A stretch of 64,000 nucleotides of DNA from NCBI RefSeq assembly GCF_000237085.1, contig NC_016627.1, forward strand, positions 3,844,118-3,908,117. Direction: 5' to 3'. Below the pieces are notes generated by a model. It did no database searches. It was not told where the DNA came from and saw nothing but the letters and a program-made list of their open reading frames with translations. Shown piece after piece: positions 1-10,293 of this stretch; within the stretch, counting starts at the first letter, position 1; each line of letters opens with the position of its first letter. The position numbers and the translations under genes were made by a program. The stretch comes from Acetivibrio clariflavus DSM 19732 (lineage in GTDB: Bacteria; Bacillota; Clostridia; Acetivibrionales; Acetivibrionaceae).

Positions 1-1548
1 CACGCACGGACTGCTTACGAGCATATAAACAAAATGGAACCTTATGAAACAACCCATCCTCCATTGGGCAAGGTTATTATGTCCCTGGGTATACTTGTTT
101 TTGGAATGGTGCCTTTCGGTTGGAGAATAATGGGGACCTTATTTGGAGTTGCAATGATTCCTGCGATGTATGCCTTTGGCAAAAAAGTATTCCAAAAGAG
201 ATTTTATGCCTTTTGCGCGGCATTTCTCATGATGTTTGAATTTATGCATTTCAGCCAGACAAGGATTGCTACCATAGACAGCTATGTTACATTCTTTATT
301 ATACTTATGTATTATTACATGTATGACTACTTTATAAACAAATCCTATGTTCTTGGCTTTAGACAATCGTTAAAACCACTGTTTTTTAGTGGCTTGTTTT
401 TCGGTCTGGGGATTGCAAGCAAGTGGATAGCCTTTTATGGTGCTGCCGGCCTTGCATTGTTGTTCTTTGTCACAAAAATAAATGAATACAATGATTACAA
501 AAAATTAATTGCCAAAAATCCGCCCAAAGACTCCTGGGCCTATCGTTTCTATCCTCTATATATAAACTCAACCTTTTTATACTGTATATTTGCCTTTATT
601 CTAATGCCATTAATTATATATATTATGTCTTATATTCCCTGGATGCAGGTTCCCGGTGAAGGCCACGGACTTAGCCTCTTTTATAAAAATTCACTGGACA
701 TGTTTGACTATCATGCCAACCTGGTAGACAGCCATCCTTATCAGTCGGCATGGTGGGAATGGCCTATTATGGTAAAACCCATGGCTTTCTATTTCGGAAG
801 CGATCTTGGTCCAAATATGGCTTCAAAAATTTTCACAATGGGCAATCCAGCCATCTGGTGGACTGGAATTTTAGTATTTGGCATTTTTACAGTCTTTGCC
901 CTTTCAAAAGTAAAAAAATATTTTGTCCCCATATTTGCTGTATCGGCTATTGCTTTTGTATATATGGTTTTCCCAAGCTCTATTGCCGAGGTTATTAATT
1001 CATCGAAATTGGAAATATGGTCTTTGATCATTTGTGCTGTTGTTTTATTACTGTTACTTGTATTCTTTAAATTTGATAAAAAACAGTTACTGGCTTCATT
1101 TGCCTCTTATGCAGTTTTTGTAATTACAGTATTAGCCTTCTACGGTGCGGAAAGAGATACAAGCTTTTACAAGCAATTTGATACCCGGCTGGCAATTTTG
1201 ATTTTTCTGGCCATATGTATTTCCATACTGCTTAGAGGAATATACAAATACGACCGAAAACTTCTTCTGATAATGACAGCAATGGTATTCCAATATATAC
1301 CGTGGATATTTGTCACAAGGTCAACTTACATCTATCACTATTTTTCTATTGTACCGTTTTTAATACTTTCAATAGTTTATATAATTAAGATTTTTGTCGA
1401 TAATTACCCTAAAGGGAAGTTTTTAACCTATATTTACTTAGGATTGGTATTTGCACTGTTTATTCTTTTTTATCCGGGGCTATCAGGACTTGAAGTTCCT
1501 GTTAAATATATGGAAAATATGAAATGGTTCAATACTTGGTATTTTTAA
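1..1548 (+). CDS. Protein O-mannosyltransferase-like (GT39/PMT) membrane protein, 5' end outside window
   Basis: The reading frame is open from base 1, so the gene starts upstream; the first internal ATG is at 34. The visible part begins just before a PMT-type motif (YETTHPPLGK), the conserved loop of dolichyl/polyprenyl-phosphate-mannose protein mannosyltransferases, and then contains many hydrophobic membrane segments and ends in a short tail. Known family members transfer a sugar from a polyprenyl-phosphate carrier to Ser/Thr of exported proteins on the outer membrane face. The next gene, 22 bp downstream, looks like the enzyme that makes such a carrier-linked sugar, which supports the call. 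A likely target is the Thr/Pro-rich linkers of the scaffoldins in this window, but that is inference. The sugar actually transferred cannot be read from sequence. Confidence 0.85.
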   Translation, partial: HARTAYEHINKMEPYETTHPPLGKVIMSLGILVFGMVPFGWRIMGTLFGVAMIPAMYAFGKKVFQKRFYAFCAAFLMMFEFMHFSQTRIATIDSYVTFFIILMYYYMYDYFINKSYVLGFRQSLKPLFFSGLFFGLGIASKWIAFYGAAGLALLFFVTKINEYNDYKKLIAKNPPKDSWAYRFYPLYINSTFLYCIFAFILMPLIIYIMSYIPWMQVPGEGHGLSLFYKNSLDMFDYHANLVDSHPYQSAWWEWPIMVKPMAFYFGSDLGPNMASKIFTMGNPAIWWTGILVFGIFTVFALSKVKKYFVPIFAVSAIAFVYMVFPSSIAEVINSSKLEIWSLIICAVVLLLLLVFFKFDKKQLLASFASYAVFVITVLAFYGAERDTSFYKQFDTRLAILIFLAICISILLRGIYKYDRKLLLIMTAMVFQYIPWIFVTRSTYIYHYFSIVPFLILSIVYIIKIFVDNYPKGKFLTYIYLGLVFALFILFYPGLSGLEVPVKYMENMKWFNTWYF

Positions 1549-1570
1549 TAAAATTTTAGGAGGAAAATTT

Positions 1571-2545
1571 ATGTCAGAAAAAATAGTTTGCTCAGTTGTA
1601 GTACCGCTCTACAATGAAGAAGAAGTTATTCTTGAAACTTATAACCGTCTGAAAAAAGTTATGGACTCTCTAAATGAGACCTATGAAATAATTTTTGTAA
1701 ACGATGGAAGCAAGGATAAGACAGCTCAAATAGCTAACGAAATCTGTAACAAGGACAAAACAGTTAAATTAGTAGATTTCGCCAGAAACTTCGGACATCA
1801 GACAGCCATTACTGCAGGTATGGACTTTTCGGAAGGTGAGTGTGTTGTAGTTATTGATGCCGATTTACAAGACCCTCCGGAATTGATACCAAAAATGATG
1901 GAAAAATGGCGTGAGGGATATGATGTTGTATACGGTAAAAGAGCTAGCAGAAAAGGCGAAACTTTCTTTAAAAAGTTTACTGCAAAAGTCTTCTATCGAT
2001 TCCTAAGAAGTATGACCGATGTGGATATTCCGGTTGATACCGGTGATTTCCGATTGATTGACAGGAAAGTTTGTGAAGCTTTAAAAATGGTAAATGAAAG
2101 AAACAGGTATATACGCGGTATTATAAGCTGGCTTGGATTTAAGCAAATTGGAATTGAGTTTCATAGGGACAAGCGTTTTGCAGGCGAGACAAAGTATCCT
2201 CTTAAGAAAATGATTAAATTTGCCCTTGACGCTATAACATCTTTCTCATACAAACCGTTGAAACTCGCATCCTATGTAGGAATGATTTTGTCCGTTGCAA
2301 GCTTTGTCTATCTACTCATAGTGCTTTATACCAAGCTGTTTATGCCCCATGTTACACAATCGGGCTGGGCATCAATAATTGCTGTTAACTTGCTATTTAA
2401 CGGTATTACTTTAATGATTCTCGGTATTATAGGCGAATATATAGGAAGAATATATGATGAGGCAAAAGGAAGACCTCTTTATATTGTAAGACAGACCAAA
2501 AATTTCTCTGAAGAAAAATCCGATAAAATAACAGGAAGAAAATAA
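1571..2545 (+). CDS. Polyprenyl-phosphate glycosyltransferase, GT2 family (DPM1/GtrB-like)
   Basis: This 324-residue protein starts at ATG 1571 behind a clear AGGAGG site. The N-terminal two thirds is a GT-A glycosyltransferase 2 domain with the nucleotide-binding start (VVVPLYNEE), the FVNDGSKD motif and the metal-binding DADLQDPP motif near residue 95. The last ~90 residues hold two predicted transmembrane helices (around 235-255 and 270-290), the layout of GtrB-type enzymes that move a sugar from UDP/GDP-sugar to undecaprenyl phosphate at the inner membrane face. It follows the PMT-like gene by 22 bp, so the two probably form a donor-synthesis and transfer pair. A terminator follows directly. 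The sugar (mannose, glucose or other) is unknown. Confidence 0.9.
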   Translation: MSEKIVCSVVVPLYNEEEVILETYNRLKKVMDSLNETYEIIFVNDGSKDKTAQIANEICNKDKTVKLVDFARNFGHQTAITAGMDFSEGECVVVIDADLQDPPELIPKMMEKWREGYDVVYGKRASRKGETFFKKFTAKVFYRFLRSMTDVDIPVDTGDFRLIDRKVCEALKMVNERNRYIRGIISWLGFKQIGIEFHRDKRFAGETKYPLKKMIKFALDAITSFSYKPLKLASYVGMILSVASFVYLLIVLYTKLFMPHVTQSGWASIIAVNLLFNGITLMILGIIGEYIGRIYDEAKGRPLYIVRQTKNFSEEKSDKITGRK

Positions 2546-2565
2546 TTATTGATTGTAATCAATAT

Positions 2566-2594
2566 TAGGGGCATTAAGCCCCTTTTGTTTTTTT
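2566..2594 (+). terminator. Rho-independent terminator of the O-glycosylation pair
   Basis: A GGGGC/GCCCC stem with a five-base loop is followed by a T-rich run, 20 bp after the glycosyltransferase stop codon. Confidence 0.85.
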
Positions 2595-2861
2595 AAACAG
2601 TAAGAACGAAAAATCAAAATTCTGGTTTAATTTTGATTTGCTGGATGTTTTGATTTCGTTTTATCGGCTCTAGAATTCGTTTTAAGACCATGTATTACTT
2701 TACTATATAAATTCATATACATATAGCCTTTAATGCGTTTATAGCGTTTTTAAACGCATTGTGATATCAAAAGAAATATTATTAAAACAAAAGCAGTTGT
2801 CTTTGTCTTTTTAAAATAAAAGATTAACACCTATTCCTTTAGAATCACTGGATTGCATAAT
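2595..2861. other. Intergenic, no gene seen
   Basis: AT-rich spacer between the glycosyltransferase terminator and the tRNA terminator. I see no convincing ORF or RNA. Confidence 0.5.
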
Positions 2862-2902
2862 AAAAACCTTGTATAACGAATCTATCATTATACAAGGTTT
2901 TT
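2862..2902 (-). terminator. Terminator of the tRNA cluster
   Basis: A 14-bp stem (AAAACCTTGTATA and its complement) lies directly downstream of tRNA-Tyr in the minus direction and is followed by T residues on that strand. Confidence 0.85.
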
Positions 2903-2987
2903 TGGTGGGAGGAGATGGATTCGAACCATCGAAGTCATAGACAACAGATTTACAGTCTGCCCCCTTTGGCCACTCGGGAATCCTCCC
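2903..2987 (-). tRNA. tRNA-Tyr (anticodon GTA)
   Basis: An 85-nt gene with encoded CCA, a perfect GGGAGGA acceptor pairing, the T-arm GGTTCGAATCC, a long variable arm as expected for bacterial tRNA-Tyr, and anticodon GTA. It is the last of four tRNA genes read on the minus strand. Confidence 0.95.
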
Positions 2988-2991
2988 AAAT

Positions 2992-3067
2992 TGGAGCTGG
3001 TGGACGGATTTGAACCCCCGACCTATTGATTACAAGTCAATTGCTCTACCAGCTGAGCTACACCAGC
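2992..3067 (-). tRNA. tRNA-Thr (anticodon TGT)
   Basis: A 76-nt cloverleaf with encoded CCA, matching acceptor arms (GCTGGTG/CACCAGC), D-arm TAGCTCAGCTGG and anticodon TGT. It is four bases from tRNA-Tyr and must be cotranscribed. Confidence 0.95.
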
Positions 3068-3081
3068 ATATTTAATTTTAA

Positions 3082-3158
3082 TGGCGACCCGGAAGGGGCT
3101 CGAACCCTCGACCTCCAGCGTGACAGGCTGGCATTCTAACCAACTGAACTACCGGGCC
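3082..3158 (-). tRNA. tRNA-Asp (anticodon GTC)
   Basis: A 77-nt cloverleaf with encoded CCA, G discriminator, GC-rich acceptor with one G-U pair, and anticodon GTC. Confidence 0.95.
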
Positions 3159-3236
3159 GTATTATCTTTGACCTGTTCAACTGACCTATCAGCCTTTCTT
3201 ATATCTGATAGGCCAGCCACTTAATACAGGTTATGA

Positions 3237-3311
3237 TGGTGACCCATAGGGGACTCGAACCCCTGTTACCGCCGTGAAAGGGCGGTGTCTTAACCGCTTG
3301 ACCAATGGGCC
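3237..3311 (-). tRNA. tRNA-Glu (anticodon TTC)
   Basis: A 75-nt cloverleaf with encoded CCA and anticodon TTC in the loop CCTTTCACG. It is the first gene of the Glu-Asp-Thr-Tyr cluster. The 78-bp spacer to tRNA-Asp contains a short inverted repeat (CCTATCAG/CTGATAGG), possibly a processing hairpin. Confidence 0.95.
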
Positions 3312-3909
3312 ATTTACTTCATCAGTTAACGCTTTTTTGTTATGTTCGCCAACCGACAAAATATATTCTAACCAGATATCAATGAAATGTCAAGCATATT
3401 TTTTTAAAAAATTTGTAGAATTTTATACCCGTTTTAGCATTCTATAGATAATACAGTTCCAAGCCTTATTTTTCTAAGCTTCCACCCATATGATACAATA
3501 GTTAAGTAAATAATTATTATCAAAAAACATAGATGTCATGTACTATAGTACTCTGCGTCACAAATATAAAAACTGAAACTCATGATAAATCTATTCTGTA
3601 TCTTCTTAATGTCTATTATATGAAATTAGCATTTTAATAGTTAACACTAAATTTTATCGTTACCTTTTTTCATATTAAGTTGTATAGAGCCAATATGGTA
3701 TTTTGTGGAGCTGCAAAATCAAAAAACAGGGATTTTATACTTCTTTACGGGAGATTAGTGAAGAATAAATCAAGTTTTGTTGTAAATAATAAAGTTAAAT
3801 TGCCTGAAAGCCGCCTGATGTGATTCCTTTTTAAATATCAGAGGTTTATTTGGTACCTCTTTACAGATTTACCCTTGCCAAAAAAAATAAATAAAAATAA
3901 AAAAATCAG
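3312..3909. other. Intergenic region between divergent tRNA units
   Basis: About 600 bp of AT-rich DNA upstream of both the minus-strand tRNA cluster and the plus-strand tRNA-Lys. I find no coding sequence of useful length with a ribosome site. Confidence 0.5.
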
Positions 3910-3938
3910 TTGACAGAATTAAGTACCTATTGTATTAT
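3910..3938 (+). promoter_or_regulatory. Sigma-A promoter of tRNA-Lys
   Basis: TTGACA, 17-bp spacer, TATTAT; the -10 ends 35 bp before the mature tRNA. This is a near-consensus housekeeping promoter. Confidence 0.9.
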
Positions 3939-3973
3939 ATATAACTGTGCGACGGAAACACACACTTATATAA

Positions 3974-4049
3974 GGGCTATTAGCTCAGTTGGCAGAGCAC
4001 TTGACTTTTAATCAAGGTGTCCCGCGTTCGAGTCGCGGATAGCTCACCA
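3974..4049 (+). tRNA. tRNA-Lys (anticodon TTT)
   Basis: A 76-nt cloverleaf with encoded CCA, acceptor GGGCTAT pairing with ATAGCTC (one G-U), D-arm TAGCTCAGTTGG and anticodon TTT. It is a single-gene unit with its own promoter and terminator. Confidence 0.96.
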
Positions 4050-4050
4050 A

Positions 4051-4099
4051 AATAGAAAAGACCTTGCAGAAAATTCAATGCAAGGTCTTTTCTATTTTT
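4051..4099 (+). terminator. Terminator of tRNA-Lys
   Basis: A long stem (AAAATAGAAAAGACCTTGCA and complement) begins right after the CCA end and finishes in a T run. Confidence 0.9.
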
Positions 4100-4285
4100 G
4101 CACTTATAACATGATTTTATCCGTAAAGCACCAAACCTACCGTTTGAATCTTTATATATCACTTGAGAAAACCCTATATAACAATTCATCTACAGTTAAA
4201 TTTTATTTGACAGCGTAAAGCAAATGTGATATATCTCTAACAATTGAAGGCATTTTTGTTTTTGATTAAGAGTTGTAGATTAAAA

Positions 4286-4322
4286 GAAAAAACTCCGCTC
4301 ATACAAAGCAGAGTTTTTTTAT
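4286..4322 (-). terminator. Terminator of purA
   Basis: An inverted repeat (AAAACTCCGCT / AGCAGAGTTTT) flanked by A and T runs lies about 25 bp beyond the purA stop, and could work in both directions. Confidence 0.75.
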
Positions 4323-4345
4323 TCCGCGATTGATCGTCTTCTCAT

Positions 4346-6008
<1,663 letters not shown>

Positions 6009-6221
6009 TTACTCCTGCTCTTTTTTAGCGAAATATTCGTTAAGCTCTTTTACAAGTTTTTCAGCATCAATGCCATGAATCGCACAAGCATCTGCAATAC
6101 TTTCGCCTGATGAAGACGGACAACCCAGACAATGCATTCCATTACTCAAGAATATAGGCGCTGTGCCCCTATCAATTCTCAATACTTCAGATATTATCAT
6201 ATCCGGTGTAATCTTAACCAT
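6009..6221 (-). CDS. DUF1858 domain protein (small redox-type protein)
   Basis: A 70-residue protein starting MVKITPDMIISEVL. The start at 6221 is chosen because GGGAGG lies just upstream (6228-6233) and the family begins here; an in-frame ATG at 6260 would add 13 unsupported residues. It carries the DUF1858 signature, an N-terminal helix followed by a GMHCLGCPSSSGES segment with a CxxC pair (Cys-Leu-Gly-Cys), as in small proteins related to hybrid-cluster proteins and disulfide-type oxidoreductases. The exact function is unknown. It lies upstream of purA and downstream of the fumarase genes on the same strand, with separate spacers. Confidence 0.85.
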   Translation of the reverse strand: MVKITPDMIISEVLRIDRGTAPIFLSNGMHCLGCPSSSGESIADACAIHGIDAEKLVKELNEYFAKKEQE

Positions 6222-6400
6222 AATTTTCCCTCCTAAATTGAAATTGGTTGAATATTTCAAAAAACACTCTTCTAGTTATTATACACTACCTGTCAATAAA
6301 AATATACCCCTTTTAATATTCAAAAAAAATGTTATCTAATTATTGTTACCCAATAGAATTTGTAATAAACATAAAACTACAGCTTGCTTTTATTTTCCAA

Positions 6401-6955
6401 CTAAATGGTTTGTCTAAACTTTTTCTTTCCGATTTCATATAGATTATTGCCAAAGCAGTCTATAATTACAGTTGCAGGAAAGTCTTTTACAGTTAACTTT
6501 CTTAAAGCCTCTGTTCCCAAATCAGGAAATGCGATTATCTCTTCGTCCACAATTGATTTTGCAATTAACGCTCCTGCACCTCCAATAGCCCCAAAATATA
6601 CCGCACTGTATTTCTTCATAGCGTCTATAACACTATCATCTCTTAATCCCTTTCCTATCATTCCGCTAAGCCCCAACTCAATCAATTTCGGTGTATAAGC
6701 ATCTACCCGGCCACTGGTTGTTGGCCCTGCAGAACCTATAACTTCTCCCGGTTTTGCAGGACAAGGTCCCACATAATATATAATTTGATCCTTAATATCA
6801 AAAGGAATGCTTTTTCCTTCTTCAATCATACTTATCATTCTTTTATGGGCAGCATCCCTGGCTGTATAAATAACACCGCTTATATTTACTATATCTCCTG
6901 CTTTAAGTTTTTTGACTTCTTCCTTAGTTAAAGGTGTTTGAATGTTGTAAAACAA
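6401..6955 (-). CDS. fumB: Class I fumarate hydratase, beta subunit
   Basis: The protein matches the beta (C-terminal) subunit of two-subunit [4Fe-4S] fumarase/tartrate dehydratase: TPLTKEEVKKLKAGDIVNISG at the start, YTARDAAHKR, and the substrate segment GPTTSGRVDAY. With the alpha subunit it interconverts fumarate and L-malate. I chose TTG 6955 as the start: GGAGGG lies six bases upstream and the resulting 184 residues match the family. Upstream TTG/ATG codons (to 7009) would overlap the alpha gene and add unconserved residues. The gene follows alpha by 22 bp, so the two are an operon. L(+)-tartrate dehydratase is an alternative reading, less likely given the malate genes at 58-60 kb. Confidence 0.9.
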   Translation of the reverse strand: MFYNIQTPLTKEEVKKLKAGDIVNISGVIYTARDAAHKRMISMIEEGKSIPFDIKDQIIYYVGPCPAKPGEVIGSAGPTTSGRVDAYTPKLIELGLSGMIGKGLRDDSVIDAMKKYSAVYFGAIGGAGALIAKSIVDEEIIAFPDLGTEALRKLTVKDFPATVIIDCFGNNLYEIGKKKFRQTI

Positions 6956-6977
6956 TTTTATCCCTCCAGTATATTCC

Positions 6978-7820
6978 CTATAATTCAATTTCCGCATGCC
7001 TTGTTGCATGACAGTTTATATTAACCGCAACAGGAAGCCCTGCTATGTGTGTAGGATATACTTCAACATTTACTGCTAAAGCTGTGGTTCTTCCTCCAAG
7101 GCCCGAAGGTCCTATTCCCAACTTGTTTATTTCGGTAAGCAATTGATTTTCAAGTTCTCTCACATACTCAATTTCACTTCTTTGGTTTATTGGCCTTAAA
7201 AGAGCTTTCTTAGCCAATAGAGCTGCCTTTTCCATTGTACCGCCTATACCGACTCCTACTACAATTGGAGGACATGGATTAGGGCCAGCATTATCAACAG
7301 TATCAATGACAAACTTTTTAACCCCTTCTATCCCATCGGCAGGTTTTAACATTCTTAAAGCACTCATATTTTCACTTCCAAATCCTTTAGGTGCTACAGT
7401 AATTTTAAGTTTATCACCCTCTACGATATTGTAGTGAATCACAGCCGGTGTATTGTCCTTTGTGTTAATCCTTTCTATCGGATCTTTTACAACGGATTTT
7501 CTTAGATATCCTTTCTCATATCCTCTTCTTACACCTTCATTTATAGAGTCTGTAATACTTCCCCCTATTACATGTACATCTTGTCCTATATCAACAAATA
7601 CCACTGCCATACCGGTATCCTGGCAAATAGCAACTCCTTTTTCTTTTGCAATATTAGCATTTTCAATCAGCTTTCCCAGAATATCTTTTCCGGTTTCAGA
7701 CTGTTCGGTTTGTATAGAATTTTTTATGCTATCCATAATATCATCATTAAGGTAATAGTTGGCACTCTTACAAAGCTCTTCCACAGCTTCGGTTATTTTA
7801 TCGGTATGTATTGTTCTCAT
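6978..7820 (-). CDS. fumA: Class I fumarate hydratase, alpha subunit
   Basis: This 280-residue protein is the alpha subunit of the oxygen-sensitive [4Fe-4S] fumarase. It has the characteristic [18 protein letters not shown] stretch with a cluster cysteine, [27 protein letters not shown] with a second cysteine, and [10 protein letters not shown] further cysteine lies in the C-terminal NINCHATRH. Translation starts at ATG 7820 behind GGAGGT. It is directly upstream of the beta subunit gene. In this anaerobe the enzyme probably serves the partial TCA branch or malate metabolism. Confidence 0.93.
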   Translation of the reverse strand: MRTIHTDKITEAVEELCKSANYYLNDDIMDSIKNSIQTEQSETGKDILGKLIENANIAKEKGVAICQDTGMAVVFVDIGQDVHVIGGSITDSINEGVRRGYEKGYLRKSVVKDPIERINTKDNTPAVIHYNIVEGDKLKITVAPKGFGSENMSALRMLKPADGIEGVKKFVIDTVDNAGPNPCPPIVVGVGIGGTMEKAALLAKKALLRPINQRSEIEYVRELENQLLTEINKLGIGPSGLGGRTTALAVNVEVYPTHIAGLPVAVNINCHATRHAEIEL

Positions 7821-8167
7821 AACTACCTCCGTCTCTCTTTATACTCATAGCAATAGTATACTAAAAAAAATTACCTTTTTACATTGTTAATTCAAAATTA
7901 AAAAATTGTTCACATATGAACTAAAAAATTCTGCTATAATTATTAATGTTGGATATTCTTTAAATTGCTCTTTATTAAATTAGCAGTTTGGATGTGTCGC
8001 AAATGTTTAAAAACTTAAATCTTGGGCTGCCAAATTTATATAATTTGCTTTTAGCTCAGTTTGTTAATGTTTACTATGCCAGGCAAGTATGTTAATATAC
8101 CTTTGGATTTTATTGTATTTTGATACTGATTGTTTGTCATTTCAATAAATGAAAGGGGTTTTGTTTT
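7821..8167. other. Divergent intergenic region fumA / USP gene
   Basis: About 350 bp holding the promoters of both divergent genes. A TATAAT lies at 7935-7940 on plus, but no good -35 at the usual distance was found, so I leave the promoter unassigned. Confidence 0.4.
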
Positions 8168-8560
8168 TTGGATTCTCCTAAAAATATACTCGTATGCGTT
8201 ACTCAGCAAAAAACATGTGAAAGATTAATTAGAAAAGCTGCTAATTTAAAAAATGAGCTCAAAGGTGAGCTTTTTGTAATTCATGTTGCAAAGAACGCAT
8301 GGAATTTCTTAGACAACATCAAAGAAGGAGAAGCACTTGACTATCTGTTCAGAATTTCTAAATCTGTAGGTGCTGACTTATCAGTGCTCAAATCAGACAA
8401 TATTGTTGAAACCATTGTTGCTTTTGCAAAAGAAAAAAACATTTCACATATAGTAATGGGTGAATCCCCCAACGATCATAAGGAAAACAATTTTTTTTCC
8501 GATCTGAAGTCTATGCTTCCTAATATAGAAATAACAGTAGTACCTCAAGAAGAAATTTAA
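8168..8560 (+). CDS. Universal-stress (USP)-like protein related to the KdpD sensor USP domain
   Basis: The ORF uses TTG 8168 as its start, about ten bases after GAAAGGGG. The 130-residue product has the USP alpha/beta fold pattern seen in the middle of KdpD kinases: ILVCVTQQKTCERLIRKA at the start, ELFVIHV, and a final HIVMGES segment. No kinase or transmembrane part is present, so it is a stand-alone domain, possibly nucleotide-binding. Its role is not known; K+ or osmotic signalling would be a guess. It is a single gene followed by a terminator. Confidence 0.75.
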   Translation: MDSPKNILVCVTQQKTCERLIRKAANLKNELKGELFVIHVAKNAWNFLDNIKEGEALDYLFRISKSVGADLSVLKSDNIVETIVAFAKEKNISHIVMGESPNDHKENNFFSDLKSMLPNIEITVVPQEEI

Positions 8561-8584
8561 TATACCTTAACTATAACATAAAAG

Positions 8585-8628
8585 AAAATAACTACTGCTA
8601 AAAATTATAGCAATAGTTATTTTTTTAT
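8585..8628 (+). terminator. Terminator of the USP-like gene
   Basis: An inverted repeat (AATAACTACTGCT / AGCAATAGTTATT) followed by seven T, 25 bp after the stop codon. Confidence 0.85.
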
Positions 8629-8888
8629 AACTTATACCTTTAGTCGAATTTAGTCACATTTAACTGGAAATTTCACACCAAAAATACATGGCCATTAATA
8701 AAAAAAGTGATAGTTATATCGTTACTTTTTCCAATAAATTTTCCGATTAAGGTGTATGCAAAAATGAGCAAAACACAAATAAAATATAAGTTTGCACAAT
8801 ATTATACACACTGTGAATCTATTTTTCAAGAAAAATATATAAAAATAAAAAAAAAGTTGCTTTAAACCATGATTTTATCAGGAATAGC

Positions 8889-8917
8889 TTGACTTTCCAC
8901 TTTATTCATTATAAAAT
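8889..8917 (+). promoter_or_regulatory. Sigma-A promoter of the HU gene
   Basis: TTGACT, 17-bp spacer, TAAAAT, about 33 bp ahead of the HU start codon. Confidence 0.75.
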
Positions 8918-8919
8918 AT

Positions 8920-8926
8920 TGTCGAA
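8920..8926. promoter_or_regulatory. Candidate Spo0A box (TGTCGAA)
   Basis: An exact match to the 7-bp 0A box core sits immediately downstream of the HU -10 element, where bound Spo0A would interfere with initiation. One heptamer can occur by chance; the neighbouring spo0A gene makes it worth noting. Confidence 0.4.
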
Positions 8927-8950
8927 TTCCAAATATAGGAGGTTGTGTAC

Positions 8951-9229
8951 ATGAACAAAACAGAATTGGTAAACTCAATTGCTTCTAAGTCGGGTTTGAA
9001 CAAAAAGAACAGTGAAGCTGCATTGAACGCTTTTATCGCATCAGTTGAAGAGACTCTTGCAAAAGGCGAAAAAGTTGTACTTGTTGGATTCGGTACTTTC
9101 GAAGTAAGAAATAGGGCTGCTAGAAAAGGAAGAAACCCACAAACTAAAAAAGAAATCACAATTCCTGCATCAAAAGCTCCTGTATTTAAAGCAGGTAAAG
9201 GCTTAAAAGATATTGTTAACAAAAAGTAA
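8951..9229 (+). CDS. hup: HU family nucleoid protein
   Basis: A 92-residue basic protein starting [11 protein letters not shown], with the conserved [20 protein letters not shown] beta-arm that inserts in the DNA minor groove. HU compacts and bends DNA as a dimer. ATG 8951 is preferred because AGGAGG (8937-8942) is at the right distance; GTG 8945 would be too close. The gene has its own promoter and shares a strong bidirectional terminator with spo0A. Confidence 0.96.
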   Translation: MNKTELVNSIASKSGLNKKNSEAALNAFIASVEETLAKGEKVVLVGFGTFEVRNRAARKGRNPQTKKEITIPASKAPVFKAGKGLKDIVNKK

Positions 9230-9237
9230 TAATTATT

Positions 9238-9300
9238 AATTTTAATAAATATTAAAGTCCTGTCTTATTATAAGACAGGACTTTAATATTTATTAAAATT
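9238..9300. terminator. Bidirectional terminator between HU and spo0A
   Basis: A near-perfect palindrome more than 50 bp long (core AAAGTCCTGTCTTA/TAAGACAGGACTTT) with A/T-rich outer arms lies between the convergent stop codons. Confidence 0.9.
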
Positions 9301-10110
9301 TCACCTTATCCCCATGGAAATTCTAATTTTATCTGCCATCATTGCTATACATTCTGAATTTGTAGGTTTACCCTTAGTATAATTTATAGTATATCCGAAT
9401 AAAGAATCAATTGTGTCAAGATTTCCTCTAGACCATGCACTTTCGATAGCATTCCTTATTGCTCTTTCCACTTTCTGAGCAGTAGTATTAAACTTCTCTG
9501 CCACAGCTGGGTACAAACTTTTTGTTATTGAGCTGTACATTTTTGAATTTTTTACTGTAAGCACAATTGCCTCACGAAGATACTGATAACCAGCCATATG
9601 CGGTGGTATCCCAATATCATGCATCAGATTTGTGACTTCCACTTCTATATCGTATGTACGGTCTAAAGCTTCAGCATTTGAAAATTCAGTGTTCTTACTT
9701 ACCGCTCTGTTAGAAAAAGCTGAAAGATACTTTTCTTCGTATAACTGCCTAATCCTTGTCACTAAAACTTCAACGTCAAAAGGTTTTATTATGTAATACT
9801 CTGCACCTAAAGATACTGCTTTTTGGATAAACATATCCTGACCAATTGCTGACAACATGATAAAAATAGGCTTTCGTTCCATTTTGTGTGTCTCGAGCTT
9901 TTCAAGAACTCCTATACCGTCAATATTCGGCATAATAATATCAAGCACAACAACATCAGGTTTTAACGATTTAATCATTTCTATTGCCTGCAACCCGTCT
10001 TTTGCAGTTCCTACAACATCTAAATCTTCATATTGCTCCATATATTCTTTTAGCAACTCCACAAATTCCATATTGTCGTCAGCAATTAAAATCGAAATCT
10101 TTTCTTTCAT
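9301..10110 (-). CDS. spo0A: Sporulation transcription factor Spo0A
   Basis: The 269-residue protein has an N-terminal receiver domain (acidic pocket ADDN at about 11, phospho-acceptor Asp in VVLDIIMPNIDG near 57, conserved Lys in IIKPFD near 108) and a C-terminal Spo0A DNA-binding domain. The recognition region NTTAQKVERAIRNAIESAW and the following NLDTIDSLFGYT are diagnostic. Phosphorylated Spo0A binds TGTCGAA boxes to start sporulation. ATG 10110 has an AAAGGGAG site. The usual neighbour spoIVB is absent; the gene stands between HU and aroA. Confidence 0.97.
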   Translation of the reverse strand: MKEKISILIADDNMEFVELLKEYMEQYEDLDVVGTAKDGLQAIEMIKSLKPDVVVLDIIMPNIDGIGVLEKLETHKMERKPIFIMLSAIGQDMFIQKAVSLGAEYYIIKPFDVEVLVTRIRQLYEEKYLSAFSNRAVSKNTEFSNAEALDRTYDIEVEVTNLMHDIGIPPHMAGYQYLREAIVLTVKNSKMYSSITKSLYPAVAEKFNTTAQKVERAIRNAIESAWSRGNLDTIDSLFGYTINYTKGKPTNSECIAMMADKIRISMGIR

Positions 10111-10293
10111 TTCAAACTCCCTTTACCAAATAAATCTTCCTTAATAAGTTTTATTTACATTAAGAAAATTAAATAAGCAATTTCTAGTCTAATTAAGTTT
10201 ATCTATATCTTTTTTATAGAATTACAAAATAAACATCTTAATTCTATTATAATATAAAAATCATTAAAATAACACATTTTACCCCAAAATTCA

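Noticed and set aside
3980-4189. 69-codon minus-strand ORF across tRNA-Lys
   Set aside because: It overlaps a clear tRNA gene and its terminator.
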